From assembly GCA_041398665.1 (NCBI GenBank), contig JAWKUH010000021.1, forward strand, positions 25,181-89,180: DNA of 64,000 nt, in the 5' to 3' direction. Positions within the stretch are counted from its first letter, which is position 1. Every line of letters begins with the position of its first letter. The position numbers and the translations under genes were made by a program. Under the pieces are notes generated by a model. The model made no database searches and had not been told where the DNA came from. It saw only the letters and a program-made list of their open reading frames with translations. This document shows positions 26,885 through 34,527 of this stretch, piece by piece. The DNA is from Rohdeia sp041398665. GTDB lineage: Bacteria; Planctomycetota; UBA1135; GCA-002686595.

Positions 26885-28132
26885 CTGAAGCTGCCTGCGA
26901 ACGACGTATCGGGCGGAGCTCGCACACTCGTCCGTGCGCGGTGGCTCGTCCTGGATCCCCGCCGCGTCGTCGAAGGCGCGGCGGTCCTCGTCGAGAACGG
27001 AGTCGTGCGGGAGGTCGTGCGCGGGAGCGGTCCTCCCGTCGACCGCGTCGTCGAGCTCGGTGACGCGGCGCTCACTCCCGGCCTCGTCGTCGCGCACGCG
27101 CACACCGAGTTGACCGACCTCGGCGGCCGCGTCCCCGCGGGCGACGACTTCCCGGCCTGGATCCTCGCGCTGCTGGCGGCGCGCGAAGGGCTCGACGCAC
27201 CGGCCTCGTCGCTCCGCGGTCTGCGCCGGCTCGCGGCCGCGGGATGCGTGGCGGTGGGCGACGTCGTCGGGCACGCAGATGTCGCCGCCGCCCATGACGC
27301 GTCGAGCTGTCCGCTCGTGGTGCGCTTCCACGAGATCCTCGACGCCGGGAACGACGAGCGCGGACGGGCGGCGGTCGAGGAGGCGCGGCGGGCGCACGCT
27401 CATACCCACGACCGTGCGATGTTCGGCGTCACGCCCCACGCTCCGTACACCGTGTCGGACGCGACGCTCGCCCGCGCGGGCGAACTCGTCCGCGAGCACG
27501 GTCTCCGCGCCCAGGTGCACTTCGCCGAGACGCCGGATGAGACGCGCTGGCTGCGCGGCGAAGGAGGTCCGTTCGAACGACTCCTCGGCCCCTCGACCGA
27601 TCGAGGGGACTCGCTCGGACGCCTGGATCGAGCGGGACTCCTCGGACCCGCGACCGCTCTCGTCCACGCCAACGACGTCGTCGCTGCCGATCGCGCGCGA
27701 ATCGCCGCCTCCGGAGCGAGCGTCGTCCACTGCCCGGGGACGCACGCGTTCTTCGGTCGCGCTCCGTTCGACGCGCAGGCCTGGCTCGCCGTCGGCGTGC
27801 GACCTGCGCTCGGCACCGACTCGCTCGCGAGCAACGACGACCTCGATCCACGGCGCGAGCTCGCCCTCGCCGCCGACGCCTTCCCCTGGATCGAGCCGCG
27901 CGAACTCCTCGCCTGGGCGACCGAGGCCGGTGCGCGGGCACTCGGGCTCGAGCGTCGGGTCGGTCGGATCGACGTCGATCGCCCGTTCACGGCTGCTGCC
28001 TTTCGAACGACGAGCGCGAACGCGGACGACGTGCTCGAGGAGTTGGTCCGAGCGCGGCCGCAGGTCCTCGGAACCTGGGTCGAGGGAAGGGAGGTCCGCG
28101 GCCCCTCGCGTTCTCGCGAGGAAGACGTATAG
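26885..28132 (+). CDS. Amidohydrolase (deaminase/chlorohydrolase-like), probable non-ATG start
   Basis: A metal-dependent hydrolase of the amidohydrolase superfamily. Seen: HAHTEL (first two metal His, near 71-73 from this start), HFAETPDE, VHANDV, HCPGTHAFFG and GTDSLASND with the catalytic Asp. The set resembles cytosine/guanine, S-adenosylhomocysteine or aminofutalosine deaminases; the substrate cannot be fixed. The N-terminal composite-sandwich strands (TLVRARWLVL...AAVLVENGVVREV) are coded upstream of the first GTG (27005). No ATG, GTG or TTG occurs between the in-frame stop at 26795 and that GTG, so a CTG at 26885 or 26891 is the likely start. It is followed 11 bp later by the DHH phosphoesterase gene. 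Confidence 0.8.
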   Translation: MKLPANDVSGGARTLVRARWLVLDPRRVVEGAAVLVENGVVREVVRGSGPPVDRVVELGDAALTPGLVVAHAHTELTDLGGRVPAGDDFPAWILALLAAREGLDAPASSLRGLRRLAAAGCVAVGDVVGHADVAAAHDASSCPLVVRFHEILDAGNDERGRAAVEEARRAHAHTHDRAMFGVTPHAPYTVSDATLARAGELVREHGLRAQVHFAETPDETRWLRGEGGPFERLLGPSTDRGDSLGRLDRAGLLGPATALVHANDVVAADRARIAASGASVVHCPGTHAFFGRAPFDAQAWLAVGVRPALGTDSLASNDDLDPRRELALAADAFPWIEPRELLAWATEAGARALGLERRVGRIDVDRPFTAAAFRTTSANADDVLEELVRARPQVLGTWVEGREVRGPSRSREEDV

Positions 28133-28135
28133 AGT
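28130..28135 (+). promoter_or_regulatory. -10-like box TAGAGT next to a start codon
   Basis: TAGAGT (overlapping TATAGA) ends 8 bases before the ATG at 28144 and no Shine-Dalgarno is present. It suggests a leaderless internal transcript for the DHH phosphoesterase gene even though an upstream gene is close. Confidence 0.4.
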
Positions 28136-28143
28136 GCGACGAG

Positions 28144-29145
28144 ATGGATCGTCCTTCCGAACTCGACGAGCGGGCCGAGGCCGCGCTCCGAGTCCTGCGA
28201 GCCGCCGAACGGCCGCTGCTCGTCGGACACGAACGCCCGGACTCCGACGTGCTCGGGTCGGAGGCGGCGCTCGCGGACGGACTCGCGATGCTCGGCGCGC
28301 TGCCCACGATCGTGAACCCCGACGCTCCGGCGCGAGGCTTCGAGTTCGTCGAGCCGGCGTGCGGCTTCGGCTTCGACCGGGGCGGCCGTCTCCCGCGCCA
28401 CGACCTCGTCGTGTTCCTCGATCTCAACGAGCTCTCGCGTACCGGAGCGATGGCGGAGCGCCTCGCCGCGTCGACGGCGCCCAAGCTCGTCGTCGACCAC
28501 CACGTGCTGCCCGATGTCGCGTGGTGGGACGAAGCGATCGTCGACGTCGGCGCGGCGGCGACGGGCGTGCTCGTCGCGCGGGTCCTGCACAGGCTCGGCG
28601 TGCCGATCGAGGGCAACGTGGCGCGCGGCGTCCTCGTCGCGCTCGTCGGTGACACCGGTTCGTTCCGGTTCGACAACACGAACGAGGAGGCGCTCTCGAT
28701 CGCCGCGGAGTGCGCGCGCGGTGGTGCCAGCACGTCGCAGATCCACGCCGCGATGGCGCAGCGGCGCGACCCGCGCTTCCCCGCGGCGCTCGCCGCGCAC
28801 CTCGCGCGGGCGCGCTACCTCGAGGACGGTCGCGTCGCGATCGTGGACGAACCGCGTTCGCTCGGTACGGGCGGACTCCCCGGCCTCTCCGACGTCGTGC
28901 TCGACGTGCTGCGATCGGTCGAGGAGGTCGAGATCGCCCTCCACGTGCGCGAACTCGAGGACGGGAGCTGCAAACTCTCCGCGCGAGCGAAGGCCCCGGC
29001 GGACGTGCACGACCTCGCGATCCGCCTCGGCGGTGGCGGCCACGTGCGCGCTGCGGGTGCGACGGTCGACGGACCGCTCGACGCCGCCGTGGCGCGCGTC
29101 CTCGACGCACTCGAAGCGAGCCTCGCGGCCCGCGCTGCGCGATGA
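28144..29145 (+). CDS. nrnA: DHH/DHHA1 phosphoesterase, NrnA-like (oligoribonuclease / pAp phosphatase)
   Basis: A 333-residue protein likely to degrade nanoRNA or 3',5'-bisphosphate nucleotides using Mn2+. The DHH domain shows HERPDSDVLGS (H29, D33, D35; usually HxxPDxDAxGS), DLNE (near 93), VDHH (117-120) and GDTGSFRF. The C-terminal DHHA1 domain has the substrate-binding GGGGHVRAAG. Length is as usual for the NrnA family (310-340). Its last codons overlap the start of the following phosphoesterase gene by 4 bases (ATGA), so the two are translationally coupled. Confidence 0.88.
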   Translation: MDRPSELDERAEAALRVLRAAERPLLVGHERPDSDVLGSEAALADGLAMLGALPTIVNPDAPARGFEFVEPACGFGFDRGGRLPRHDLVVFLDLNELSRTGAMAERLAASTAPKLVVDHHVLPDVAWWDEAIVDVGAAATGVLVARVLHRLGVPIEGNVARGVLVALVGDTGSFRFDNTNEEALSIAAECARGGASTSQIHAAMAQRRDPRFPAALAAHLARARYLEDGRVAIVDEPRSLGTGGLPGLSDVVLDVLRSVEEVEIALHVRELEDGSCKLSARAKAPADVHDLAIRLGGGGHVRAAGATVDGPLDAAVARVLDALEASLAARAAR

Positions 29146-29903
29146 GGATCGCCGTCGTCTCGGACATCCACGCGAACCGCGAGGCGCTCGAGGCCGTGTG
29201 GCAGGACCTCTCGAAGCGGGGCTACGACCAGATCGTCTGTCTCGGTGACGTGGTCGGCTACGGACCGGACCCCGAGTTCTGCGTCGACTCGGTCCGCGAG
29301 CGGTGCGCGTGGTGCCTCATGGGCAACCACGACGATGCGCTCTTCTCCGGGGCCGCGGACTTCAATCCCTACGCCCGAGCCGCCGTCGAGGTGCACCGCG
29401 CCATGCTCGAGCCGCGCTGGTGGACCGGACCGGCGCGCAAGCAGAGGTGGGAGTGGTTGCACGACCTCCCGCTCACGAAGAGCGAGGACCGCTACCTCTT
29501 CTGTCACGGTTCGCCGCGGGATCCCGTCCGCGAGTACGTGATCTCGACCGACGGCTTGCTCAACCGGGACAAGCTCGCCGCCATCTTCGAGCTCTTCGAC
29601 GACGTCGCCGTCGCCGGCCACACGCACCAACCTGGACTCCACGACGAGACGTTGCGCTGGACCGGACTCGGTGGTCGAGCGGAGTTCTCGGTCGAGCTTC
29701 CCCCCGGTGCGAAGGCCTTCGTGAACGCAGGCTCGGTCGGCCAGCCGCGCGACGGCGATCCGCGCGCGTGCTACTGCATCCTCGAGCCGGACCGCGTCAC
29801 CTGGCATCGCGTCGAGTACGACTTCCGGTTGACGCAGGCGAAGATCCTGCGGACGCCGAAGCTCGACGACTTCCTGGCGAGGCGCCTCGCGGTGGGGAAG
29901 TAG
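29142..29903 (+). CDS. Metallophosphoesterase of the YfcE/MJ0936 type
   Basis: A 253-residue calcineurin-like phosphoesterase with all metal ligands: SDIHAN (D8, H10), GDVVGYGPDP (D36), GNHDDA (N62, H63), a mid-chain CHGSPRDP and GHTHQP. The NAGSVGQPRDGDPRACY signature is typical of the small YfcE/MJ0936-like cyclic-nucleotide or nucleotide phosphodiesterases. The physiological substrate is not known. Its start overlaps the stop of the NrnA-like gene by 4 bases. It is followed by a kilobase of intergenic repeats. Confidence 0.88.
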   Translation: MRIAVVSDIHANREALEAVWQDLSKRGYDQIVCLGDVVGYGPDPEFCVDSVRERCAWCLMGNHDDALFSGAADFNPYARAAVEVHRAMLEPRWWTGPARKQRWEWLHDLPLTKSEDRYLFCHGSPRDPVREYVISTDGLLNRDKLAAIFELFDDVAVAGHTHQPGLHDETLRWTGLGGRAEFSVELPPGAKAFVNAGSVGQPRDGDPRACYCILEPDRVTWHRVEYDFRLTQAKILRTPKLDDFLARRLAVGK

Positions 29904-30432
29904 GGCGGGGCGCGGCCTGGCGGCCGCGCGGATGGAACCACAGAGCACACGAAGCGCACGAAGCGCCGCCTCCGGCGGCGGAACACCCGGAAGGAACGCA
30001 GGGACCCGCGCACTTCTCGAGGCGCGGCGCGGCCACCACCGGCCGCGCGGGGGAACGCAGCGCGCCGCTTCGCGCCGCGCGGATGATTCACAGGGAGCCA
30101 CAGAGGACACAGAGACCACGATGGTCGGCGCTCGGTCGGAGAACCGCGGCACATGCGTCCCGTCCCAGCTCTCCGCGCCGCCTCGGGCGGCCGCGTGGCC
30201 TCTGTGTTCTCTGTGTCTCCCTGTGAACTTTGTGTTCCTCGGCGCCGAAGGCGCGGCATCTGCACCTCGAGCTGTTCTCGAGGGCTGCGCGGCCTACCGG
30301 CCGCGCGACCCACGCGAATCGAAACACGAAAACGCGAAGAACACGAAGCGCCGCCTCCGGCGGCGGAACACCCGGAAGGAACGCAGGGACTCGCGCACTT
30401 TTCGAGGCGCGGCGCGGCCTACCGGCCGCGCG

Positions 30433-30524
30433 GGGGAACGCAGCGCGCCGCTTCGCGCCGCGCGGGGACGCAGCGCGCCGCTTCGCGCCGCGCGGGGAAC
30501 GCAGCGCGCCGCTTCGCGCCGCGC
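30433..30524. repeat. Threefold tandem copy of a 30-31 bp module
   Basis: The unit GGGGAACGCAGCGCGCCGCT (continuing TCGCGCCGCGC) is present three times in a row inside the second unit of cluster B and once in the first. The middle copy lacks one A. Each unit holds a GCGCGCCGC-TTC-GCGCCGCGC hairpin. Confidence 0.85.
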
Positions 30525-30817
30525 AGGGGATTCACAGGGAGCCACAGAGGACACAGAGACCATGATCGTCGGCGCTCGGTCGGAGAACCGCGGCGCCTGC
30601 GTCCCGTCCGAGCTCTCCGCGCCGCCTCCGGCGGCTGCGTGGCTCTGTGTTCTCCGTGCCTCCCTGTGAATCTTGTGTTCCTCGGTGCCGAAGGCGCCGA
30701 GCGCAGCACCTCGTGCTGTTCTCGAGGGCTGCGCGGCCTACCGGCCGCGCGACCGCGAATCGAAACACGAAGCACACGAAGCGCCGCCTCCGGCGGCGGA
30801 ACACCGGAAGGAACGCA

Positions 30818-30852
30818 GGGACCCGCGGGGCGCGATGCGCCCCGCGGGTCCC
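30818..30852. terminator. Perfect 16-bp palindrome at the end of cluster B
   Basis: GGGACCCGCGGGGCGC (30818-30833) and its exact reverse complement (30837-30852) flank a 3-base loop GAT. It lies about 100 bases beyond the stop of the proline dehydrogenase gene (- strand) and can serve as a bidirectional terminator. A degenerate version is seen in cluster D near 58195-58225. Confidence 0.6.
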
Positions 30853-30953
30853 GTTCAGCGCCGCACGGCGGCGCCTTCGTGTTCTTCGTGGTCCTTCTGC
30901 CGTTCCCTTCGTGTTTCCTGCGTGGGTTCGGCGCCGCAGGCGCCGCCCCGCGC

Positions 30954-31877
30954 TCAGCAGGGCTTGAACTCGGTCTTCTTCCGCGGGAGCAGCGTGTCCT
31001 TCAGGACGTGGCGGAAGATGTTCGGGTTCTTGCGCAGGCGGCGCTGGCTGTAGGCGCGCCACTGCGGGCCGTAGGGCACGTAGACGCGCACGGTGTGACC
31101 CGCGCTCTTCCAGTGCTCCCACAGGGCTTCGCGGACGCCGAGCAGGACCTGGAACTCGTAGCGCTCCTTCGAGAGTCCGCGCTCGCGCACCTCCGCGAGG
31201 CAGCGCTCCGCGAGCCCGTCGTCGTGCGTCGCGAACGCCGTGAAGCCCGGTCGGTCGAGGAGCAGCTTCGCGCACTCCACGTACGCCCGACGGATCGGTT
31301 CCGCCTCGGTGTGCGCGATCTCCGCGGGCTCGAGGTAGATGCCCTTCACGAGTCGCACGTTCAGCGGGACGTCGGGCATCGCGCGGATGTCGTCGAGCGT
31401 CCGGAACAGCCGCGACTGGAGCACGATCCCCACGTTGTCGAAGCGCTCGCGCAACTTTTTGAAGACGCGCAGCGTGCCGTCGGTCGTGGGGTGGTCCTCC
31501 ATCTCGACGCGCACGAACTGGCCGTGCGGCTCGATCTCGGAGGCGATCTCGGCGTACAGCTCGTACGCGAGGTCCTCGGAGATCGAGAGGCCGACGTGCG
31601 TCGGCTTCACCGACACGTACGCGTCGATCTTCGTCCCGCGGAGCTTCGCCGCGGCGGCGCGGTAGTCGCGCGCCACTTCGCGCGCCTCGGCCTCGGAGGT
31701 GATGCCCTCGCCGAGGATGTCGAGGATCCCGGGATGGTCCTCGCAGCCCAGCGCGGCGAGGCGCTCGATCGCCTGGTCGAGCCGCTCGCCCGCGATGTAG
31801 CGCGAGGCCAACTTGCGCATGAGCGGCGTCGGAACCAGCGGGAGCGTGGAGAGTGCGATGCGATCGAGCAGTCCCAT
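30954..31877 (-). CDS. Proline dehydrogenase
   Basis: A 307-residue monofunctional, FAD-dependent PRODH barrel that oxidises proline to pyrroline-5-carboxylate. Family stretches are present: KPTHVGLSISED, RVEMEDHPTTD, VRLVKGIYLEP, FATHDDGL and the C-terminal YEFQVLLGV, with VRVYVPYGPQWRAYSQRRLR that carries the conserved Tyr and paired Arg residues for substrate binding. The chosen ATG (31877) matches the start of homology (MGLLDRIALSTLPLVPTPL). No P5C dehydrogenase gene is adjacent; the PaaZ-type aldehyde dehydrogenase at 48.2 kb is a different subgroup. It is divergent from cutA. Confidence 0.9.
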   Translation of the reverse strand: MGLLDRIALSTLPLVPTPLMRKLASRYIAGERLDQAIERLAALGCEDHPGILDILGEGITSEAEAREVARDYRAAAAKLRGTKIDAYVSVKPTHVGLSISEDLAYELYAEIASEIEPHGQFVRVEMEDHPTTDGTLRVFKKLRERFDNVGIVLQSRLFRTLDDIRAMPDVPLNVRLVKGIYLEPAEIAHTEAEPIRRAYVECAKLLLDRPGFTAFATHDDGLAERCLAEVRERGLSKERYEFQVLLGVREALWEHWKSAGHTVRVYVPYGPQWRAYSQRRLRKNPNIFRHVLKDTLLPRKKTEFKPC

Positions 31878-31893
31878 GGCGATGTGGGGCCGA

Positions 31894-31899
31894 ATGGTA
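31894..31899 (-). promoter_or_regulatory. -10-like box TACCAT before the proline dehydrogenase gene
   Basis: On the - strand GC-TACCAT ends 16 bases before the ATG, giving a very short leader. No ribosome binding site is seen. Confidence 0.35.
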
Positions 31900-31971
31900 G
31901 CGGTCCCTCGTGCGCGCCGTTCCGGCAAAGCGAGCGATCGCTGCGGGAGCCGACGATCGCGCTCCCGGTGC

Positions 31972-31977
31972 TACCCT
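31972..31977 (+). promoter_or_regulatory. -10-like box TACCCT next to a start codon
   Basis: GC-TACCCT ends 10 bases before the cutA ATG at 31988, fitting the leaderless pattern. Confidence 0.45.
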
Positions 31978-31987
31978 CGCTCTCCGC

Positions 31988-32329
31988 ATGACCTCCGACC
32001 GACAGCCCGACGATCCCCGGGTCGTCCTCGTCACCGCGCCGGACGAAGTCGTCGCGCGTCGACTCGCGGACGGACTCGTCTCGGGCGGGCTGTGCGCCTG
32101 CGTCAACCTCGTCCCCGGTGTGACGAGCGTCTACCGCTGGGACGGAGTGGTCCAGGCCGACTCCGAGGTCCTGATGGTGGCGAAGACCGTCGCCGAGCGC
32201 GTCCCCGAGATCGAGTCGTTCCTCGCGCGCGAGCACCCCTACGACGTGCCGGAGTGCGTCGCGCTCGAGGTCGCTTCGGTCGAGGCGGCCTACCTCGCGT
32301 GGCTCCGGCGCAGCGTCGCGCGCGGCTGA
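31988..32329 (+). CDS. cutA: Divalent-cation tolerance protein CutA
   Basis: A 113-residue protein of the trimeric CutA1 family, linked to copper and other divalent-cation tolerance though the exact role is unsettled. The diagnostic core CACVNLVPGVTSVYRWDG and the segment DSEVLMVAKT are intact, and so is the C-terminal EHPYDVPECVALEV. Length is standard. The start is supported by the box 10 bases upstream. It is convergent with the glycosyltransferase-like gene, with only 9 bases between the stops. Confidence 0.92.
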   Translation: MTSDRQPDDPRVVLVTAPDEVVARRLADGLVSGGLCACVNLVPGVTSVYRWDGVVQADSEVLMVAKTVAERVPEIESFLAREHPYDVPECVALEVASVEAAYLAWLRRSVARG

Positions 32330-32338
32330 TCGCCGACG

Positions 32339-34222
32339 TCACGCGCCGTAGCGAGCCGTCAGCGACTCGAGGCGCGGGTCGCCGGCGTTCGCGTCGGCGA
32401 GCCAACGCACGAGCCGGACGAGCTCCGCGCGGGCTTCGTCGTCGAAGGTCGCGCGGCGATCGAGACTCTCCGCGAGCGCGAGTCCGAGTTCGAGCGCGCC
32501 GAAGTCCGACGCCGAACGCGTCGCGAGCCAGTCGCGAAGGAGCGCCTCGCCGCGATCGCGATCGGCCACCTCGGGATCGCGCGACTGCGTGAGCAGCAGC
32601 GCGAGTCGGCGCCGCGCCTGCGGGTAGTCGACACCCGTCGCGAGTGCGCGCTCGAGCGTACCCTTGGCGGCGCGCTCGTCGCCGCGCTGCCACTCGAGTC
32701 GCCCCAGCTCGTCGAGCGCCTTGGCGTCGCCGGGGACGAGTTCGAGCGCGCGCTCGAGCGGCGCGAGTCGTCGCTCGTCCTCGCCGAGTCGCTCCCACGC
32801 GAGCGACGTGTCGACCAGCGCGTTCGCACGCAACGCGCGCGCGTACCCGCGCTCCGTGTCGACGAACGACAGCGCGAGGAGCGACGCCGCGACGATCCAC
32901 GCCGCGACGCGCGCGCGTGTGACGTGCTCGCGGCGCGCCAACTCGACGAGACCTGCCGCGGCGAAGAGCACGAGCGCGGGGTACCACGGCAGACGGAACC
33001 GCGAGTAGGTGAAGAACAGCACCGCGGCGACCTGCGCCGCACCGATCCAGCCGAGCAACGCTCCTGACGCGGCGACACCGCGGCCCCGCGAGAGGACCGC
33101 GAGCGCGAGCACGAGTCCGAACGGAAGGGGAGCGAGCCACAGCGACGGCGCGCTCTCGCGCACGGCGGCGGGGACGACCTGGATGCCGTACTCCGTCGAC
33201 GAGAGGTTCGCGGCGAGCTTGCGCAGCGCGAGCGTCGCTGCGTTCCCGGGGTGCGAAGCGATCCACGCGAACCCTTCGGAGTAGAAGTGCCGCGACGCGG
33301 CGCCGTCGTCGACCTGCTCGACGGGAACACCGAGCGCGCGCGCCGTCGCCGCCCGCGCGACGTCGCGCTGGGCTCCGATGTCGCCCCACTCCACGCTCGG
33401 TGCGGCGAACGTTCCACGCGCGCGGTCGTTCCAACCGAACCAGAAGTTGACCCCGCCGTTCGCGCTGACGAGCACGGGTTCGCCGCTGCGCGCGACGTTC
33501 GAAGCGAGCCCCGCGCCGAGCGGCAAGGCGGCGCCGAGCACCGCGACGCACGTCGCGAGGAGTGCGCCGCGCGGTCGCGCACCGTCGCGTCGCGCCCGTC
33601 GCAGGTCGAACCACGCACCGACGACGAAACCGACCGGGCCGAGGAGCAGATTCGGACGCGCGAGTGCCGCGAGCCCCGCGCACAACCCCGCGCCGAACGC
33701 CGCCGCGGTCGCTCGGTCGCCGCGTCCCACCCGTTCGATCGCGACCACCCCGAGGAGCAGCGCACCGAGGCACGCGGGGAGCGCTGCGTTCACCGCCAGC
33801 AGCCGCGCCTCGAACAGGACGAGCGGCGCGTAGAGCACCCACAGCCAGGCCGCGACGTGCACCGCGCGCGGCGTCAACACGCGGCGCGCGAGCGCGACGA
33901 GGAGGAACGTGTTCGCGACGCCGACGACGAGCTGCAGCGCGACCGCGGCCCCGACCGAGGGCCCGACGACGCGGTACAGCGCGCCGAGCAGCCACGGGTA
34001 GAGCGGCGGCATCCAGTGGGGGAGCCCGCCTCCGAACGCCTCGCCCGCCGCGAGGGCGCGCGCCCAGGCGTCGTAGTAGGCGGCGTCCGACACCGGAGCT
34101 CGCGTCAGGGGATCCGCGACCCACAGGTGGATCCCGACCACGAGGCGCAGGAGCACCGCCGCCGCGAGGGCGAACCGCGGCCAGGGGGCGCGGGGCGCGT
34201 GGGGCTCCGGGGCGGCGCTCAC
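32339..34222 (-). CDS. Multi-pass membrane glycosyltransferase-like protein with C-terminal TPRs
   Basis: A 627-residue protein. Residues about 15-440 hold ten or more hydrophobic segments, and the first loop reads SDAAYYDAWAR, which resembles the DExxYxxWA motif of PMT/ArnT-type (GT39/GT83) transferases that use polyprenyl-phosphate sugars. Residues about 455-560 form two or three TPR-like helix pairs (LVDTSLAWERLGEDERRLAP, DAKALDELGRLEWQRGDERA). It may glycosylate a cell-surface substrate; the fused TPRs could recruit it. GTG start with a TACGCT box 6 bases before it. It is divergent from another membrane protein gene at 34528. Confidence 0.75.
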   Translation of the reverse strand: MSAAPEPHAPRAPWPRFALAAAVLLRLVVGIHLWVADPLTRAPVSDAAYYDAWARALAAGEAFGGGLPHWMPPLYPWLLGALYRVVGPSVGAAVALQLVVGVANTFLLVALARRVLTPRAVHVAAWLWVLYAPLVLFEARLLAVNAALPACLGALLLGVVAIERVGRGDRATAAAFGAGLCAGLAALARPNLLLGPVGFVVGAWFDLRRARRDGARPRGALLATCVAVLGAALPLGAGLASNVARSGEPVLVSANGGVNFWFGWNDRARGTFAAPSVEWGDIGAQRDVARAATARALGVPVEQVDDGAASRHFYSEGFAWIASHPGNAATLALRKLAANLSSTEYGIQVVPAAVRESAPSLWLAPLPFGLVLALAVLSRGRGVAASGALLGWIGAAQVAAVLFFTYSRFRLPWYPALVLFAAAGLVELARREHVTRARVAAWIVAASLLALSFVDTERGYARALRANALVDTSLAWERLGEDERRLAPLERALELVPGDAKALDELGRLEWQRGDERAAKGTLERALATGVDYPQARRRLALLLTQSRDPEVADRDRGEALLRDWLATRSASDFGALELGLALAESLDRRATFDDEARAELVRLVRWLADANAGDPRLESLTARYGA

Positions 34223-34228
34223 CGCGGC

Positions 34229-34234
34229 AGCGTA
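34229..34234 (-). promoter_or_regulatory. -10-like box TACGCT next to a start codon
   Basis: On the - strand TACGCT ends 6 bases before the GTG at 34222; leaderless pattern. Confidence 0.45.
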
Positions 34235-34515
34235 CTCCCGGTGCTGTCCCCGTTCGCTGGTGAGGCTCGGGAGCCGCGACCTGCGTTCTCCGACCGCGGG
34301 CCGGCGACGGACGCGGTTCGGCGCGAGCGCGCGCGACGCGAGGGGTGGCTCGAACGGCCGTACCGAGCTCGGGTCGCGCGCCGCGATCTGCGGAGCGGGC
34401 GACGGTCGGAGCGGCGGGACCGAGCACCGGCGCGGAGGGGCGCGGCGGATCCGGCACTTCGCGCCGGTCCGCCGTCACCAGCGAGTGGGCCCAGGACCTC
34501 GGGGGTGCGAGGCGC

Positions 34516-34521
34516 TACCTT
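34516..34521 (+). promoter_or_regulatory. -10-like box TACCTT next to a start codon
   Basis: GC-TACCTT ends 6 bases before the GTG at 34528. Together with the box at 34229 it marks two divergent leaderless-type promoters about 280 bases apart. The rest of the 34223-34527 gap shows no gene or other element. Confidence 0.45.
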
Positions 34522-34527
34522 CCCCGC

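Larger units (their letters stand above)
29904..30953. repeat. Composite intergenic palindromic repeat, cluster B (tandem array between convergent genes)
   Basis: Two near-identical tandem units (about 29930-30305 and 30330-30765) and a third partial unit fill the whole gap between two convergent genes. Each unit has: CACGAAG tracts with GCGCCGCCTCCGGCGGCGG, the palindrome GCGCGGCC-n4-6-GGCCGCGC, a GCGCGCCGCTTCGCGCCGCG hairpin, and 32-base inverted arms (30087-30118 with 30196-30227, three mismatches) starting TTCACAGGGAGCC around an 80-base loop with GCTCGGTCGGAGAAYCGC. The same modules occur in clusters A, C and D. No gene is credible inside; the open frames follow repeat periodicity. Confidence 0.8.

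Noticed and set aside
30433..30524. Possible short CRISPR array
   Set aside because: The three 30-31 bp copies touch each other with no spacers and no cas genes are near.
30153..31991. A 612-codon + strand frame over cluster B and the proline dehydrogenase gene
   Set aside because: The first part follows repeat periodicity (peptides repeat themselves), the second is antisense to a well-supported gene.
34345..34527. Earlier start for the membrane protein at 34528
   Set aside because: The 61 extra residues are Arg/Gly/Ser-rich without a signal, and a -10-like box sits inside this stretch, 6 bases before the GTG at 34528.
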